Positions 1 through 7,536 of a stretch of DNA of 64,000 nt are shown here, in pieces. How positions within the stretch are numbered: the stretch's first letter is position 1; every line of letters starts with the position of its first letter. A program made the translations under genes and the position numbers. Below the pieces are notes generated by a model. That model ran no database searches. It saw only the letters and a list, made by a program, of their open reading frames with translations, and was not told where the DNA came from. Source of the stretch: Sphingomonas beigongshangi (GTDB taxonomy: Bacteria; Pseudomonadota; Alphaproteobacteria; Sphingomonadales; Sphingomonadaceae); NCBI RefSeq assembly GCF_016820445.1, contig NZ_JADHDT010000005.1:248001-312000 (forward strand), given 5' to 3'.

Positions 1-359
1 GTCAGCAGCGACATCACCGCGCCCGCTTCGCCCGGTGTCACATCACCCGTCGCCACCGCGGCTAGCACCGCCGATGATGCTGCCACCGCATCGGCCGCGG
101 AAGCGATCGGCGGCAATTCGATGGTGATCGGTGCATCCTTCCGGGCTGGGGCGAGCCGATCGAGGCATAGGCGCAGGGCGACAGTGTCCCCCTCCAGCGC
201 TTTATCGATGGCTGTCTGCGTCAGGGCGACATGTTGTCCTTCCAGCAGCGCCTCCATCGCGCGTGTGACCATCGAGCGGGCGCCCTTAGGCTTGCCGGGG
301 TTTCCGGGTTTGAACCGGCCGTCCCCCGTTTTTTCGGACGCATTACGGGGTGTGGTCAT
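1..359 (-). CDS. DUF5681 domain protein, 3' end cut off by the window edge
   Basis: The frame is open from the ATG at 359 to the left edge, so only the first 119 codons are visible and no stop is seen. The N-terminus carries GDGRFKPGNPGKPKGAR, the Gly/Lys/Pro motif that defines DUF5681, a family found in prophages and integrated elements, often near terminase or replication genes. Its molecular role is not established. The start overlaps the stop of the upstream helicase gene as TGATG, which indicates translational coupling. The rest of the visible protein is Ala-rich and helical, with no catalytic motif I recognise. Confidence 0.75.
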   Translation of the reverse strand, partial: MTTPRNASEKTGDGRFKPGNPGKPKGARSMVTRAMEALLEGQHVALTQTAIDKALEGDTVALRLCLDRLAPARKDAPITIELPPIASAADAVAASSAVLAAVATGDVTPGEAGAVMSLL

Positions 360-1885
360 CAGTCAATTCCTTCGAAAGGATCGTCGGGGATCGGATCGGC
401 GACAGCCTCGCCAGGTGCGAGGATCGGCCGGAAAGCAGGGTTGCCGGCAGGGAACATGACCCGCGGTGCGCGACCGCCCGCCCCACCTTGCCCTACCTTC
501 ACGCAGGCCTTCGCGCCGCCTGCCCCACCCACTTCCCCTAAAGGGGGGGAAGTGGGGCGGGGCGCTTGCGGTGCCCCACCTTGCCCCACTCCAACCGCCC
601 CACCTCGCGAAAGTGGGGCGCCTGCTTGATCGGCCCATTCGCCCACCTCGACGAAGGGCTTATCCTCGCGCTTCACGGGATCGCGTCGGTTGACGACGAC
701 CAGCGCGCCATTGGTGATCCACGTGCGGACAAGGCGGCCAATGCGCTTGCGGTCACTGTTGTCGTTCTTGCTGGCGTCGAGCCCGAGCGCGTCGGCGACG
801 GCATACCCAACCCAATCCTTCGCCTGCACGCTCTCTTTCCAGGAGCCGCCGTCGATCCGACGCTGCACCCGAAGGAGATGATCGGCGGTCAGCCCCTCGA
901 ATGCGTCGGGCGGCGTCCAGCGGATGACGACGCCCACGTTATCGCCGTAGTCGCCATAGGGGTCATCGGGGCCCGTCGAATTGCCGACATCCTGTGATGC
1001 AATCCTAAACCATTCCGCGTTGGCAGCAGGGGCACGATTGGACTTGTCGTCCTGGACGGTGAACAGGCGCCGCCGCTCGCCCTCGTCGGTGATCCCGAAC
1101 GTCTCAGCCTCGCGAGGATCCATGCGATTGAGGACCAGCGTAACGCGCGCAGCCGCGATCAACGAACTGCCCCCGCGGGCTGACTCGGAAGACACCTTCT
1201 CGCCGCCCAGCTTCCGGCTGTGGTGGACGAGGACGATTGCACAGTTTGCGCGCTTGGCGATCCGAGCCCAGGTCTTTGCAACAGCGTCGATCGCGCCGTT
1301 GTCATTCTCGTTGACGCTGTGCGACGAGACGAACGGGTCGATGACCAACACGTCAACCTTGCGGGCAAGTAGCTCGGCGACCAAGGCTTCCACAACCGGC
1401 ACGGCCACCTGAAAGCCAGCCTCGCCCTCCAGTGCAATGCACAGTTCGGCCCCCTCAGGCCCGCTGTCGACGAAGATACGGGAGTCGCATTCTGCGGCAG
1501 ACACGGCATGGAACAGAGCCGCAGCGGTCAGCTGCATCTCCAACTCGCCGAGGCTGTCTTCAAGGTTCCAATACCATACGGTCTTCGGGCCGCCCCAGCT
1601 CGTCTTGCCAAGGATGTCTTCCCTACCGCTGGCAAGGGCGAGCATCATCGACGCGACGAACGAGGATTTGCCGACACCGCCTGGTGCGACGATGGCTGTC
1701 ACCGTCTCGCGCAGCAGCCACCGGCCCCAAACCCAAGGTCGGCGGGGCAGTGTCTTGGCGTTGGGCCAACGGAATGGGCTGGCTTTGATCTCGACAGGCC
1801 GCACGAAGGTCCGACCGCTATCGAGCGGCACCGGCGCGAAAGGCCGGGCATCGTCGAAGCGCTGCTGGAAGGAGGCGGCGTTCAT
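359..1885 (-). CDS. RepA-like hexameric replicative helicase (AAA ATPase) of the integrated element
   Basis: A 508-residue protein with a RecA/RepA-type ATPase core. The Walker A motif APGGVGKSS is at residues 67-75, Walker B VDVLVID ends at Asp183, and a VHHS segment (His221/222) follows, as in RepA-family helicases. In phages and satellites this family acts with a primase at the element's own origin, and the primase gene lies immediately upstream with an ATGA overlap (1882-1885). The C-terminal 90 residues are Gly/Pro/Ala-rich with repeated VGQGGA motifs. At DNA level they are encoded by hairpin-forming repeats (528-620), so this tail looks like a repeat insertion rather than a folded domain. 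Confidence 0.85.
   Translation of the reverse strand: MNAASFQQRFDDARPFAPVPLDSGRTFVRPVEIKASPFRWPNAKTLPRRPWVWGRWLLRETVTAIVAPGGVGKSSFVASMMLALASGREDILGKTSWGGPKTVWYWNLEDSLGELEMQLTAAALFHAVSAAECDSRIFVDSGPEGAELCIALEGEAGFQVAVPVVEALVAELLARKVDVLVIDPFVSSHSVNENDNGAIDAVAKTWARIAKRANCAIVLVHHSRKLGGEKVSSESARGGSSLIAAARVTLVLNRMDPREAETFGITDEGERRRLFTVQDDKSNRAPAANAEWFRIASQDVGNSTGPDDPYGDYGDNVGVVIRWTPPDAFEGLTADHLLRVQRRIDGGSWKESVQAKDWVGYAVADALGLDASKNDNSDRKRIGRLVRTWITNGALVVVNRRDPVKREDKPFVEVGEWADQAGAPLSRGGAVGVGQGGAPQAPRPTSPPLGEVGGAGGAKACVKVGQGGAGGRAPRVMFPAGNPAFRPILAPGEAVADPIPDDPFEGID
528..620. repeat. Two hairpin-forming repeats inside the helicase coding sequence
   Basis: A perfect 11-bp inverted repeat, cccacttcccc at 528-538 and ggggaagtggg at 546-556, has a 7-nt loop. 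A second inverted repeat, cgccccac at 596-603 and gtggggcg at 613-620, has a 9-nt loop. Copies of ccccaccttgccc lie around them. They keep the helicase frame open and encode its Gly-rich tail. The pattern resembles REP-type repeats placed in a tolerant C-terminus. Confidence 0.6.
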
Positions 1886-2901
1886 GACCGCACCCCCATC
1901 AGCTCGGCGTTGAAGTCCTTGTACCCCGCCGCCGGCCGCATGACCCGGGTGGCGAGGCCGCGGGACGTGAACGCCGCCGCCGCCTTACCCGCTGCGGCTT
2001 GTCCGGCGGCGTCCCCGTCGGCGCCGATAACGACGGCGCGCGTGACGTTGGGGAACACCATCTGCGGCAGCATCGAGGTGCCGGCCGCGACCCAAACCGA
2101 GCGGCCGAGCGCTTGGGCGATCGTCAGGCCATCTTCGAGGCCTTCGGTCACGATCATGCTGGCGGACGGCGGCCCAAGCTGGATCGCGCCGCCGACGACG
2201 TTGCCGAGGCTGTATTTCACCTTCGGCTTGCGGTCCGTCTCGGTGGGCTTCGTTGCCGCCTTCTCGCCCTTTTCAGTGAGATAGGTGCGTTGGAGCCCGA
2301 CAAGCTGGCCAGCGGCGTCCGTGACGATCGCGATGAGCGCGGGAAGCGGGTCGGTGCCATTGGCGTTGACCAGCCCGTTGCCCTCGATCTGCGGCGGCGC
2401 GATACGGGCGAAGCGCAGCGTGTGCGGCGGGTCCATGGTGATGCCGCGCGACCGCAGATAAACAGCGGCGGGCGTCCCCTCGATGGGCGACGAGGCGTCG
2501 ACAATGCGCTGCGCGACTCGCCGGAGATCGGCCTTGGGCTTCGCCGGCGCACGCTGCTGCTCCAGCTCGCGCAAGGCGCCGCCGTCGAGCATTTCGATCG
2601 CCGACAGCAGCTTCACGCCATAGGCCTGCTTCACGAAGTCCAGCACGTCACCCGACCAGCCACAGCCGAAGCAATGCGCCCGGCGATCATCGGCGTAGAT
2701 CGTGAAGGACGGCGTGCGGTCGGGGTGGAACGGGCAACATGCCTTCCACTCCCGCCCGGCACGCTGCAGCTTCACCCCTGCCTTGGTCGCGACGCCCGAC
2801 AGCGGGAAACGGTCTTGGATGCTGTTGACGATGCGGGACAGCTCCGCATCATCGATGCGGCGGCTCCGACGCCCGTGCGCGGAAAACGGATCAGAACTCA
2901 T
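1882..2901 (-). CDS. DNA primase with CHC2 zinc finger and Toprim domain
   Basis: A 339-residue primase encoded by the integrated element. The N-terminal CHC2-type zinc finger is visible as ACCPFH followed by HCFGCGWSGD. The Toprim domain has the conserved Glu in VTEGLEDG and an acidic motif in VIGADGDAAG, which bind the catalytic metal for RNA primer synthesis. An upstream in-frame ATG exists at 2967, but 2901 is preferred because AGGA (in GGGAGGACGTG) sits just before it. The gene overlaps the end of the small ORF upstream by 11 bp and the helicase start by ATGA, so primase and helicase are probably made together for autonomous replication of the excised element. Confidence 0.88.
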   Translation of the reverse strand: MSSDPFSAHGRRSRRIDDAELSRIVNSIQDRFPLSGVATKAGVKLQRAGREWKACCPFHPDRTPSFTIYADDRRAHCFGCGWSGDVLDFVKQAYGVKLLSAIEMLDGGALRELEQQRAPAKPKADLRRVAQRIVDASSPIEGTPAAVYLRSRGITMDPPHTLRFARIAPPQIEGNGLVNANGTDPLPALIAIVTDAAGQLVGLQRTYLTEKGEKAATKPTETDRKPKVKYSLGNVVGGAIQLGPPSASMIVTEGLEDGLTIAQALGRSVWVAAGTSMLPQMVFPNVTRAVVIGADGDAAGQAAAGKAAAAFTSRGLATRVMRPAAGYKDFNAELMGVRS

Positions 2902-3184
2902 CACGTCCTCCCATCGGTTTGGCATTGGCACGCTGGTCGGCCAATGCCCCGTCGCAGATCTCGACATCGCACCCGCCCATGTAGACGTCGCGGTTCAGCG
3001 CGAAGGCCGCGGCGATGGCATCGACGCCATTCGCATATGGGCCGGAGAAGTGGCCCCAGCTATTGCCGGACGGGCTTTCGTGCCCGACCTGAAAGCCGGT
3101 CTCCTTGTCGCCCATCACGACCACGGTGCCACGGAACGGCAGGGTGGGAAGGGGGCGGCGTAGCGGCAGGATGCAGGCGGTCAT
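2891..3184 (-). CDS. Small hypothetical protein of the integrated element (97 aa)
   Basis: Not recognised. The ATG at 3184 is chosen over one 30 bp upstream because it overlaps the stop of the preceding gene as ATGA, the pattern used throughout this operon. The central part reads like a compact alpha/beta domain (TVVVMGDKETGFQVGHESP), and the tail contains GGCDVEIC with two Cys. No catalytic motif or membrane segment is seen. It sits between two other small ORFs and the primase, so a replication-accessory or regulatory role is only a guess from position. Confidence 0.6.
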   Translation of the reverse strand: MTACILPLRRPLPTLPFRGTVVVMGDKETGFQVGHESPSGNSWGHFSGPYANGVDAIAAAFALNRDVYMGGCDVEICDGALADQRANAKPMGGRDEF

Positions 3185-3438
3185 CGGCCACCTCCGTTCT
3201 CGGGCAGATCGCACACCGGATGGAACCGGCGAGGTCGTTTGCCATCCGCGTGAATCGCGAGGATCAGGCCGGACCGCTTCGCGCTTTCGACTGCGACGCG
3301 CACGGCGGCCGGATACGGCCGGGCGGTTGCCAAGCGATCAAGGAAGTGCGAGCGACCATCGCGCAGCACGCGCCGGACAACACACCAGCGCGGCCCCTCG
3401 ACCTGTCGCAACACGATCATGATGGTGGACGCCGTCAT
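3181..3438 (-). CDS. Small basic hypothetical protein of the integrated element (85 aa)
   Basis: Not recognised. This Arg-rich protein (segments VVRRVLRDGRSH and GKRPRRFHPVC) has alternating hydrophobic stretches, overlaps its neighbours on both sides by ATGA, and shares their orientation. Its basic character would fit nucleic-acid binding, but no named fold can be assigned. Tight packing between two other coupled ORFs is the main reason to treat it as a real gene. Confidence 0.55.
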   Translation of the reverse strand: MTASTIMIVLRQVEGPRWCVVRRVLRDGRSHFLDRLATARPYPAAVRVAVESAKRSGLILAIHADGKRPRRFHPVCDLPENGGGR

Positions 3439-3752
3439 GCTGCATCCTCTTGGCGATACTCAGGCAGCGTCCAGACGACGGCGCGCTTGCCGGTCACGTT
3501 CCGACGCCTAAGGCCACTGTCGACGATCAGGCCCTTCGCCTTAAGCTCGCTCGTGCGGGGCTGCACCGTCCACCGGTCCATGCCCATGGCCGCCGCTAGC
3601 TCGTCGGCGGTATAGCCGTCAGCGCCGACGGCGCGGATGTGCGCCAACGCCAACTGCTGTAGGCGCCCGCACTTCGATTGCATCGCCTCGGCTGCCTCGC
3701 GGCTAGTGTCGGCGTCACCCTTGAAGCCGGGCTCGCTCGGGTATTTGCTCAT
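3435..3752 (-). CDS. Winged-helix-like DNA-binding protein of the integrated element (105 aa)
   Basis: Residues around 30-85 read as a helix-turn-helix or winged-helix domain: a first helix QQLALAHIRAVGADG, then TADELAAAMGMDRWTVQPRT as the helix-turn-helix pair, then LKAKGLIVDSGLRRRN as wing. Such proteins occur in prophages between excisionase and replication genes and often control them. An unstructured N-terminus includes SREAAEAM. The start overlaps the preceding gene by ATGA, as does its stop with the next one. The target site is unknown. Confidence 0.65.
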   Translation of the reverse strand: MSKYPSEPGFKGDADTSREAAEAMQSKCGRLQQLALAHIRAVGADGYTADELAAAMGMDRWTVQPRTSELKAKGLIVDSGLRRRNVTGKRAVVWTLPEYRQEDAA

Positions 3753-3946
3753 GCGTCGCCTCCGTCGGCGAGAGGGGGAAGGCCGTGCTTGTTCAGCAGG
3801 ATGCGCAGCCAGTTGGCCTGCTTCTCCGTCGGCGGGTTGGCGTCGAAGGCGAGGCCGCCCAAGAACTGACCCTCACGAGGCCGAAGGTTGGCGCCGCTGG
3901 TCAGCACCGCCATTGCGGCGGCGCGGTGATCGGAGAAAGCGATCAT
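3749..3946 (-). CDS. Small hypothetical protein of the integrated element (65 aa)
   Basis: Not identified by function. The segment REGQFLGGLAFDANPPTEKQ followed by WLRILLNKHGLP suggests a short helical adaptor, and proteins with this look recur in alphaproteobacterial prophages. The ATG at 3946 is preferred to one five codons upstream, since the sequence following it (MIAFSDHRAAAMAVL) looks like a natural N-terminus; the choice is not certain. The stop overlaps the next gene's start as ATGA. Confidence 0.55.
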   Translation of the reverse strand: MIAFSDHRAAAMAVLTSGANLRPREGQFLGGLAFDANPPTEKQANWLRILLNKHGLPPLADGGDA

Positions 3947-4078
3947 GCCATCTCTCCCCAAATCAGCGGGCAGATCAGTCGCGCTCGCGGTCCAGCGATC
4001 CCGAACAGTGTGGACAATCGTTGAAGACGAAGGAGAGAAGTGGTATCTGCGTCGCTGCTGCTGATGTAATTCGTGGTG

Positions 4079-4143
4079 CCCCGCGGACCCTGCCAGGTCA
4101 CGCGGGGTGCTTCGTTTTCAGGCCGAAGCGCAACCTTTGCGCT
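4079..4143. terminator. Two stem-loops downstream of the excisionase-like gene
   Basis: A perfect inverted repeat agcgcaa/ttgcgct (4127-4143, 3-nt loop) begins 12 bp past the minus-strand stop at 4156. A second, ccccgcg/cgcgggg (4079-4085 and 4101-4107), follows. Neither has a clear T-tract in the minus direction, so they may be attenuators or a leader for the operon starting at 3946 rather than a strong terminator. The rest of the 3947-4155 gap shows no convincing ORF. Confidence 0.4.
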
Positions 4144-4155
4144 GATCACTACGGA

Positions 4156-4341
4156 TCACGCGGCAAGCTGCGTCAGCAGCTTTTCTTTGAAGCGACGGAC
4201 GCTACGGCCCGTGATGACGGACTTGCCGTCGAGTTTCAGCAACTCAAGGTCGCCACGAGCGACAAGCTGATATAGCTTGGTGCGGCCGATGCCGCCAAGG
4301 TCCTGCCGGGCTTGGGCGACAGAGAAGAAGGGTTCGTCCAC
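4156..4341 (-). CDS. AlpA/excisionase-like helix-turn-helix protein (61 aa, GTG start)
   Basis: A short MerR/AlpA-type HTH protein. FFSVAQARQDLGGIGRTKLY forms the helix-turn-helix, and LDGKSVITGRSVRRFKEKL matches the usual 'K-x-x-x-T-x-x-S-v-x-r-f' tail of excisionase-like proteins. These act as recombination directionality factors or activate the integrase gene. A longer frame opens at an ATG at 4419, but the GTG at 4341 is preceded by GGAGG with 7-nt spacing and starts right at the conserved domain, so it is chosen. The gene lies two genes from the integrase, the usual place for an excisionase. Confidence 0.72.
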   Translation of the reverse strand: MDEPFFSVAQARQDLGGIGRTKLYQLVARGDLELLKLDGKSVITGRSVRRFKEKLLTQLAA

Positions 4342-4437
4342 GTCGTTGCCTCCGTATGGATGCTGGCGAACGCCAGCGGGCAACAGGGGGATTAGTCCTG
4401 CAGTTCGGGCTTGGTCCAAGGACCTTTTGCTCGCAAA

Positions 4438-5220
4438 TTATCCGGAGGAGCACTTTTTTCGACGTGAGCGTGCCTGTCGCTTTGCCTCCCGATGGGCAAG
4501 CCCCGCTTCTTGCACTGCTTCAATCCAAGTTTCCCATGAAACCCGCTTCCCCCGCTCTTCCGCTTCCTCAAGGTCAGCGTCAAAATCAGGGTTGTAACTT
4601 CCCGGTGTCGATTTGACCGGCTGTAGACGCTTCCATTTTCGTATCGTGCCCCATGTCTCGCAATATGCCTCGGCAATAACTGCCTGTCGGTCCATCGCTT
4701 TCAGACCCATTCCTTTGCCGTAAGCATCAAGGATTAAAGCGCGCCACTGATTGACGCGCACTCGATGGTCGAGCTTGCGCTTACTTAGCCGTGCGAAAAG
4801 CTGTGGTTCGTCGCCCATACGAATGGCATGAATTTCGTTGATGGCGCTATCGATAGATGAGGGGTGCCAATCAACCTCCGGAATGCCGATACGAAGTAGC
4901 GGTGAAAGTAATACAAGGCGCTTTTGAAGGGCGTCTAATTGCGTCTCACGATCGTCACTATTTGGTATACGGGCTCCCCACGCAATTGGTATAGGGCCAA
5001 GCACATCTACCACAAAAGCTATAGCAGCTTGTATTAGCTCAATGGATGCTTGTTCATCCGCCTGCAGCCGCGCGTTGTTGCTTGGCTTATCTCCGCGTTG
5101 AGCAATTCCTTGTTCAAGATCTCTGCGCATCCGGATCATTTCTCGCAGGCGAACCTGCCATATCTCTTCTGCGGCTTTGTCTGCCCAGCGAGCGGCGCTA
5201 GTCGGCACTGCTTGTCTCAC
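4438..5220 (-). CDS. Unknown 260-residue protein linked to the integrase
   Basis: Not recognised. The protein is hydrophilic and mostly helical, with many Arg/Lys/Glu, no signal peptide and no membrane segment. A central stretch (DALQKRLVLLSPLLRIGIPE) is hydrophobic, and the C-terminus ends in the basic tail REAKRQARSRRKK. Its start overlaps the integrase stop by ATGA, so the two are translationally coupled. Base composition is visibly less GC-rich than the neighbouring genes, suggesting a different recent origin. The slot between integrase and replication module in such islands often holds a cargo or defence gene, but no known defence domain can be read here. Confidence 0.6.
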   Translation of the reverse strand: MRQAVPTSAARWADKAAEEIWQVRLREMIRMRRDLEQGIAQRGDKPSNNARLQADEQASIELIQAAIAFVVDVLGPIPIAWGARIPNSDDRETQLDALQKRLVLLSPLLRIGIPEVDWHPSSIDSAINEIHAIRMGDEPQLFARLSKRKLDHRVRVNQWRALILDAYGKGMGLKAMDRQAVIAEAYCETWGTIRKWKRLQPVKSTPGSYNPDFDADLEEAEERGKRVSWETWIEAVQEAGLAHREAKRQARSRRKKCSSG

Positions 5221-6458
5221 GATCTAGCCGCCAGCCGGACGATCTTGCTCTCTCCGGCGAGATAGTCCGCCCACATCGTCATCAGTGTGCGCCGTCGATC
5301 AAAGAAGTCGGTGCGTCGATATGCCGCCTCGACCCGATCCGGCAGCTTATGGGCCAGTGCCTTGTCAACGACTTCCTTCGGCACGCTGGTCGTCTCCGCC
5401 GCCCAATCAGTGAACGTGCTGCGGAAGCCGTGAACGTGCACGTCGTCCTCGCCCATGTCGCGCAACACCTTCGTCATGGTCATATCGGACATCGGCTTTT
5501 TGGGCGCCGAGAAGAAGACGAGGCCGTCATTTTCGGTTCGGCCTTCCCAGCGGCCCTCTAGCACCTTGATGGCTGCGGGCGACAGCGGCACGACGTGGGT
5601 GACGCCGGTCTTCATCCTTTCCCCGGGTATGGTCCAAGTCGCCTTTTTCATGTCGATCTCAGGCCAGCGGGCAAACCGCGTCTCGTTCGAGCGGACGGCA
5701 GTCAGGATCGTGAACTCCAGTGCGTCACGCCCGACTGTCCGAACTTTCGAACGCAGCTCGGCCACAAACGTCGGCACATTCTGATAGGGCATGGCGGTGA
5801 AGTGGCTGTCGTCGCGCTTGTGGCGAGGCAGGCCCTTGCGCACCGACTTCAGGCTCGTCTCTGTGGGCCGCCAGCCCTTGATATGGGCGAAGTCGAGCAC
5901 GACGCCGGTACGCTGCAGTATGCGCCGCGACGTTTCGGGCTTCTCCATCCAGATCGGCGCGAGCATGTCGCGGACGGTGACGCTGTCGATCGCATCGACG
6001 GGCTTGCTGCCGATGATGGGGAACACGTGCGTTTCCATGCAGGCCAACCACCCCTTCGTGTGCTTCTCGTTCCGCCAGCCGGACTTCATTTCCTCGTGAC
6101 ATGCCCGTGCCGCCTTCTCGAATGTCGGCGGCGGGGCAGGGGCCTTGTTGCGATCATCTGTGGGGTCGAGACCTGCGATGATCATTCGACGGTAGGCGTC
6201 AGCCTTTTCGCGCGCCTCTGCCAGCGTCAGCGACCGTCGCTCAACGATCGGGATCAGCTTGGCCTGTTGGATCTCTGCCGGGCTGCGGGGGGAGGTTTCA
6301 GCTGTTCCCAAGCCAAGGTCGCGTCGCTTCCCGTCAGCTTGGATGCGCAGCATCCACTGCCGCGATCCTGTCGGCCTGACGATCAGGTAGAGCCCATCGC
6401 CGTCCGGGTGCCGTCCAGGACCAGCAGTCTTGATCTTGAGCGCCGACAGCTTCGCCAT
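5217..6458 (-). CDS. Tyrosine-type site-specific integrase, P4/DUF4102 family
   Basis: A 413-residue recombinase that inserts and excises the element. The N-terminal arm-binding domain (DUF4102) spans roughly residues 1-90 (GPGRHPDGDGLYLIVRPTG), the core-binding domain about 112-210, and the catalytic domain about 220-400. The catalytic set is complete: Arg256 in TAVRSNE, a Lys near 283, His343 and Arg346 in HGFRS, His370 in ALAHKL and the nucleophile Tyr380 in AAYRRTD. The gene start faces the putative attachment site 130 bp away. Family members typically use tRNA or tmRNA 3' ends. The gene looks intact. Confidence 0.95.
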   Translation of the reverse strand: MAKLSALKIKTAGPGRHPDGDGLYLIVRPTGSRQWMLRIQADGKRRDLGLGTAETSPRSPAEIQQAKLIPIVERRSLTLAEAREKADAYRRMIIAGLDPTDDRNKAPAPPPTFEKAARACHEEMKSGWRNEKHTKGWLACMETHVFPIIGSKPVDAIDSVTVRDMLAPIWMEKPETSRRILQRTGVVLDFAHIKGWRPTETSLKSVRKGLPRHKRDDSHFTAMPYQNVPTFVAELRSKVRTVGRDALEFTILTAVRSNETRFARWPEIDMKKATWTIPGERMKTGVTHVVPLSPAAIKVLEGRWEGRTENDGLVFFSAPKKPMSDMTMTKVLRDMGEDDVHVHGFRSTFTDWAAETTSVPKEVVDKALAHKLPDRVEAAYRRTDFFDRRRTLMTMWADYLAGESKIVRLAARS

Positions 6459-6510
6459 GGCCGTGTCCGTCCCTCACTGTGTCCCACACCATAACGTGGA
6501 TGTGTGAGGT

Positions 6511-6592
6511 CATCAACGAACATCGGCGGCATGAAGTTGGCGGAAAAGCTGAGGTTTTTCAGCGAGTCGTAAACATCAGCGAACGTCAGCGG
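6511..6592. repeat. Imperfect 19-bp direct repeats next to the attachment site
   Basis: catcaacgaacatcggcgg (6511-6529) and catcagcgaacgtcagcgg (6574-6592) match at 16 of 19 positions, 63 bp apart. They lie between the integrase start and the putative core site, where arm-type integrase or excisionase binding sites are expected. The function is inferred from position only. Confidence 0.5.
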
Positions 6593-6622
6593 TCACGAGT
6601 TAGGTATCCCTCGGCTCCACCA
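6592..6622 (+). other. Putative attachment site: 3' remnant of a tRNA/tmRNA gene
   Basis: The sequence gtcacgagttaggtatccct followed by cggctccacca looks like the last T-arm and acceptor part of a tRNA-like gene: CGAG and CTCG could pair as a T-stem, and it ends in CCA. No 5' half of a tRNA is found upstream in the element, so this would be the duplicated 3' end left by integration, with the intact copy beyond the left edge. The chromosomal gene order resumes to the right. Which tRNA or tmRNA it belongs to cannot be told from 31 bp. Confidence 0.55.
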
Positions 6623-6709
6623 TTTCGTCCCTGAACCCGACATCTTGGCATAATGGCTTCGGCCGCAGCAGCGGCTGCTATGCCTGGCGCGCGGCGCCTC
6701 GCGTAGCGG

Positions 6710-7441
6710 TCACCCCTCCAGCGCGATCTCCGTATCCTGCTGCGCCTGGCGCAACAGCTCCACCGTCGCTTCGCGCGCGCTTACCGGATCGGCATTCGCG
6801 ATCGCTTCGAACAAGATGCGGTGTTGCGGCATGGGATCGCGCGGCTGGCGGTTCTGCTTGTATTTGAAGAAGGTCGTCCAGCGCACCGCCGAGGTGATGC
6901 TGCCCGAGAGGCTCGCGAGCAACTCGTTCCCGGCCGCTTCCAGGATCACGGCATGGAAGAGCTGATCCGCGGTCTGCCCCTCGGTCGTCGCAAGACCATG
7001 CGTGCCCATCGATTCGAGTGCATGGCCCATGCGCGACAGGTGACGGGCATCGCGGCGCTCCGCCGCGAATTCGGCCGCCGCGGGCTCGACGATCATGCGC
7101 AGTTCGAACAGGCTGCGGACGAAATCCAGCGGCGGCGAACCTTCGAACATCCAGGCGAGCAGGTCGGGGTCGAGCATCGCCCAGCGGCTGCGGTCCCGCA
7201 CGCGCGTACCCGCTTTCGGACGGCTCTCGACCAGCCCCTTGGCAGCGAGCATGCGCAGCGATTCGCGCACGACGCTGCGCGACAAGCCGAATTGTTCGGC
7301 CAGTTCAAGCTCGCCGGGCAGCACCGATCCCGGTGCATAGCGGCCCGTCGCGATCGCCACCCCCAGGCGGTGCGCCAGCAGCGTATGGGCGGGTTGCCGC
7401 CTGAGTCCGTCTTCCATCGCCGCGCTGATCCTCCCGAGCAT
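6710..7441 (-). CDS. GntR-family transcriptional regulator, FadR/FCD subfamily
   Basis: A 243-residue regulator. The winged HTH spans about residues 20-82 (ELELAEQFGLSRSVVRESLRM is the HTH). The FCD ligand-binding domain covers about 107-232, with the usual metal-site residues Asp159 and His163 (in DQLFHAVI) and His207. FCD regulators mostly sense sugar acids or related carbon sources. The gene is divergent from the GH51 arabinofuranosidase at 7735, and a palindrome matching the FadR-type operator consensus lies between them (7526-7536). Control of arabinan/arabinose-polymer use and autoregulation are therefore likely. Confidence 0.88.
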   Translation of the reverse strand: MLGRISAAMEDGLRRQPAHTLLAHRLGVAIATGRYAPGSVLPGELELAEQFGLSRSVVRESLRMLAAKGLVESRPKAGTRVRDRSRWAMLDPDLLAWMFEGSPPLDFVRSLFELRMIVEPAAAEFAAERRDARHLSRMGHALESMGTHGLATTEGQTADQLFHAVILEAAGNELLASLSGSITSAVRWTTFFKYKQNRQPRDPMPQHRILFEAIANADPVSAREATVELLRQAQQDTEIALEG

Positions 7442-7525
7442 CGATCCTAGGCGGCGTCCGGCGCCTGCGGCAAGCGCTTCGTCGCGAAGCCTGTCCTGAA
7501 AAGCCCCGCTTGACTTTGCCTTCTA

Positions 7526-7536
7526 TTGTCCGACAA
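7526..7536. promoter_or_regulatory. FadR-type GntR operator, TTGTCCGACAA
   Basis: A perfect 11-bp palindrome fitting the TNGTNNNACNA pattern of FCD-type GntR regulators. It lies 85 bp upstream of the gntR start and about 200 bp upstream of the arabinofuranosidase start. A possible -35 box TTGACT is at 7510-7515, so binding would cover the promoter spacer of the plus-strand gene and repress it. Confidence 0.6.

Noticed and set aside
3943..4149. 68-codon minus-strand ORF between the excisionase-like gene and the next small ORF
   Set aside because: Covers the two hairpins, lacks a ribosome binding site and would break the ATGA-coupling pattern of the operon; treated as leader sequence.
6556..6622. 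Intact tRNA gene at the element boundary
   Set aside because: Only T-arm and acceptor-like sequence ending in CCA is present. No D-arm or anticodon arm can be folded upstream, so it is treated as a 3' remnant.
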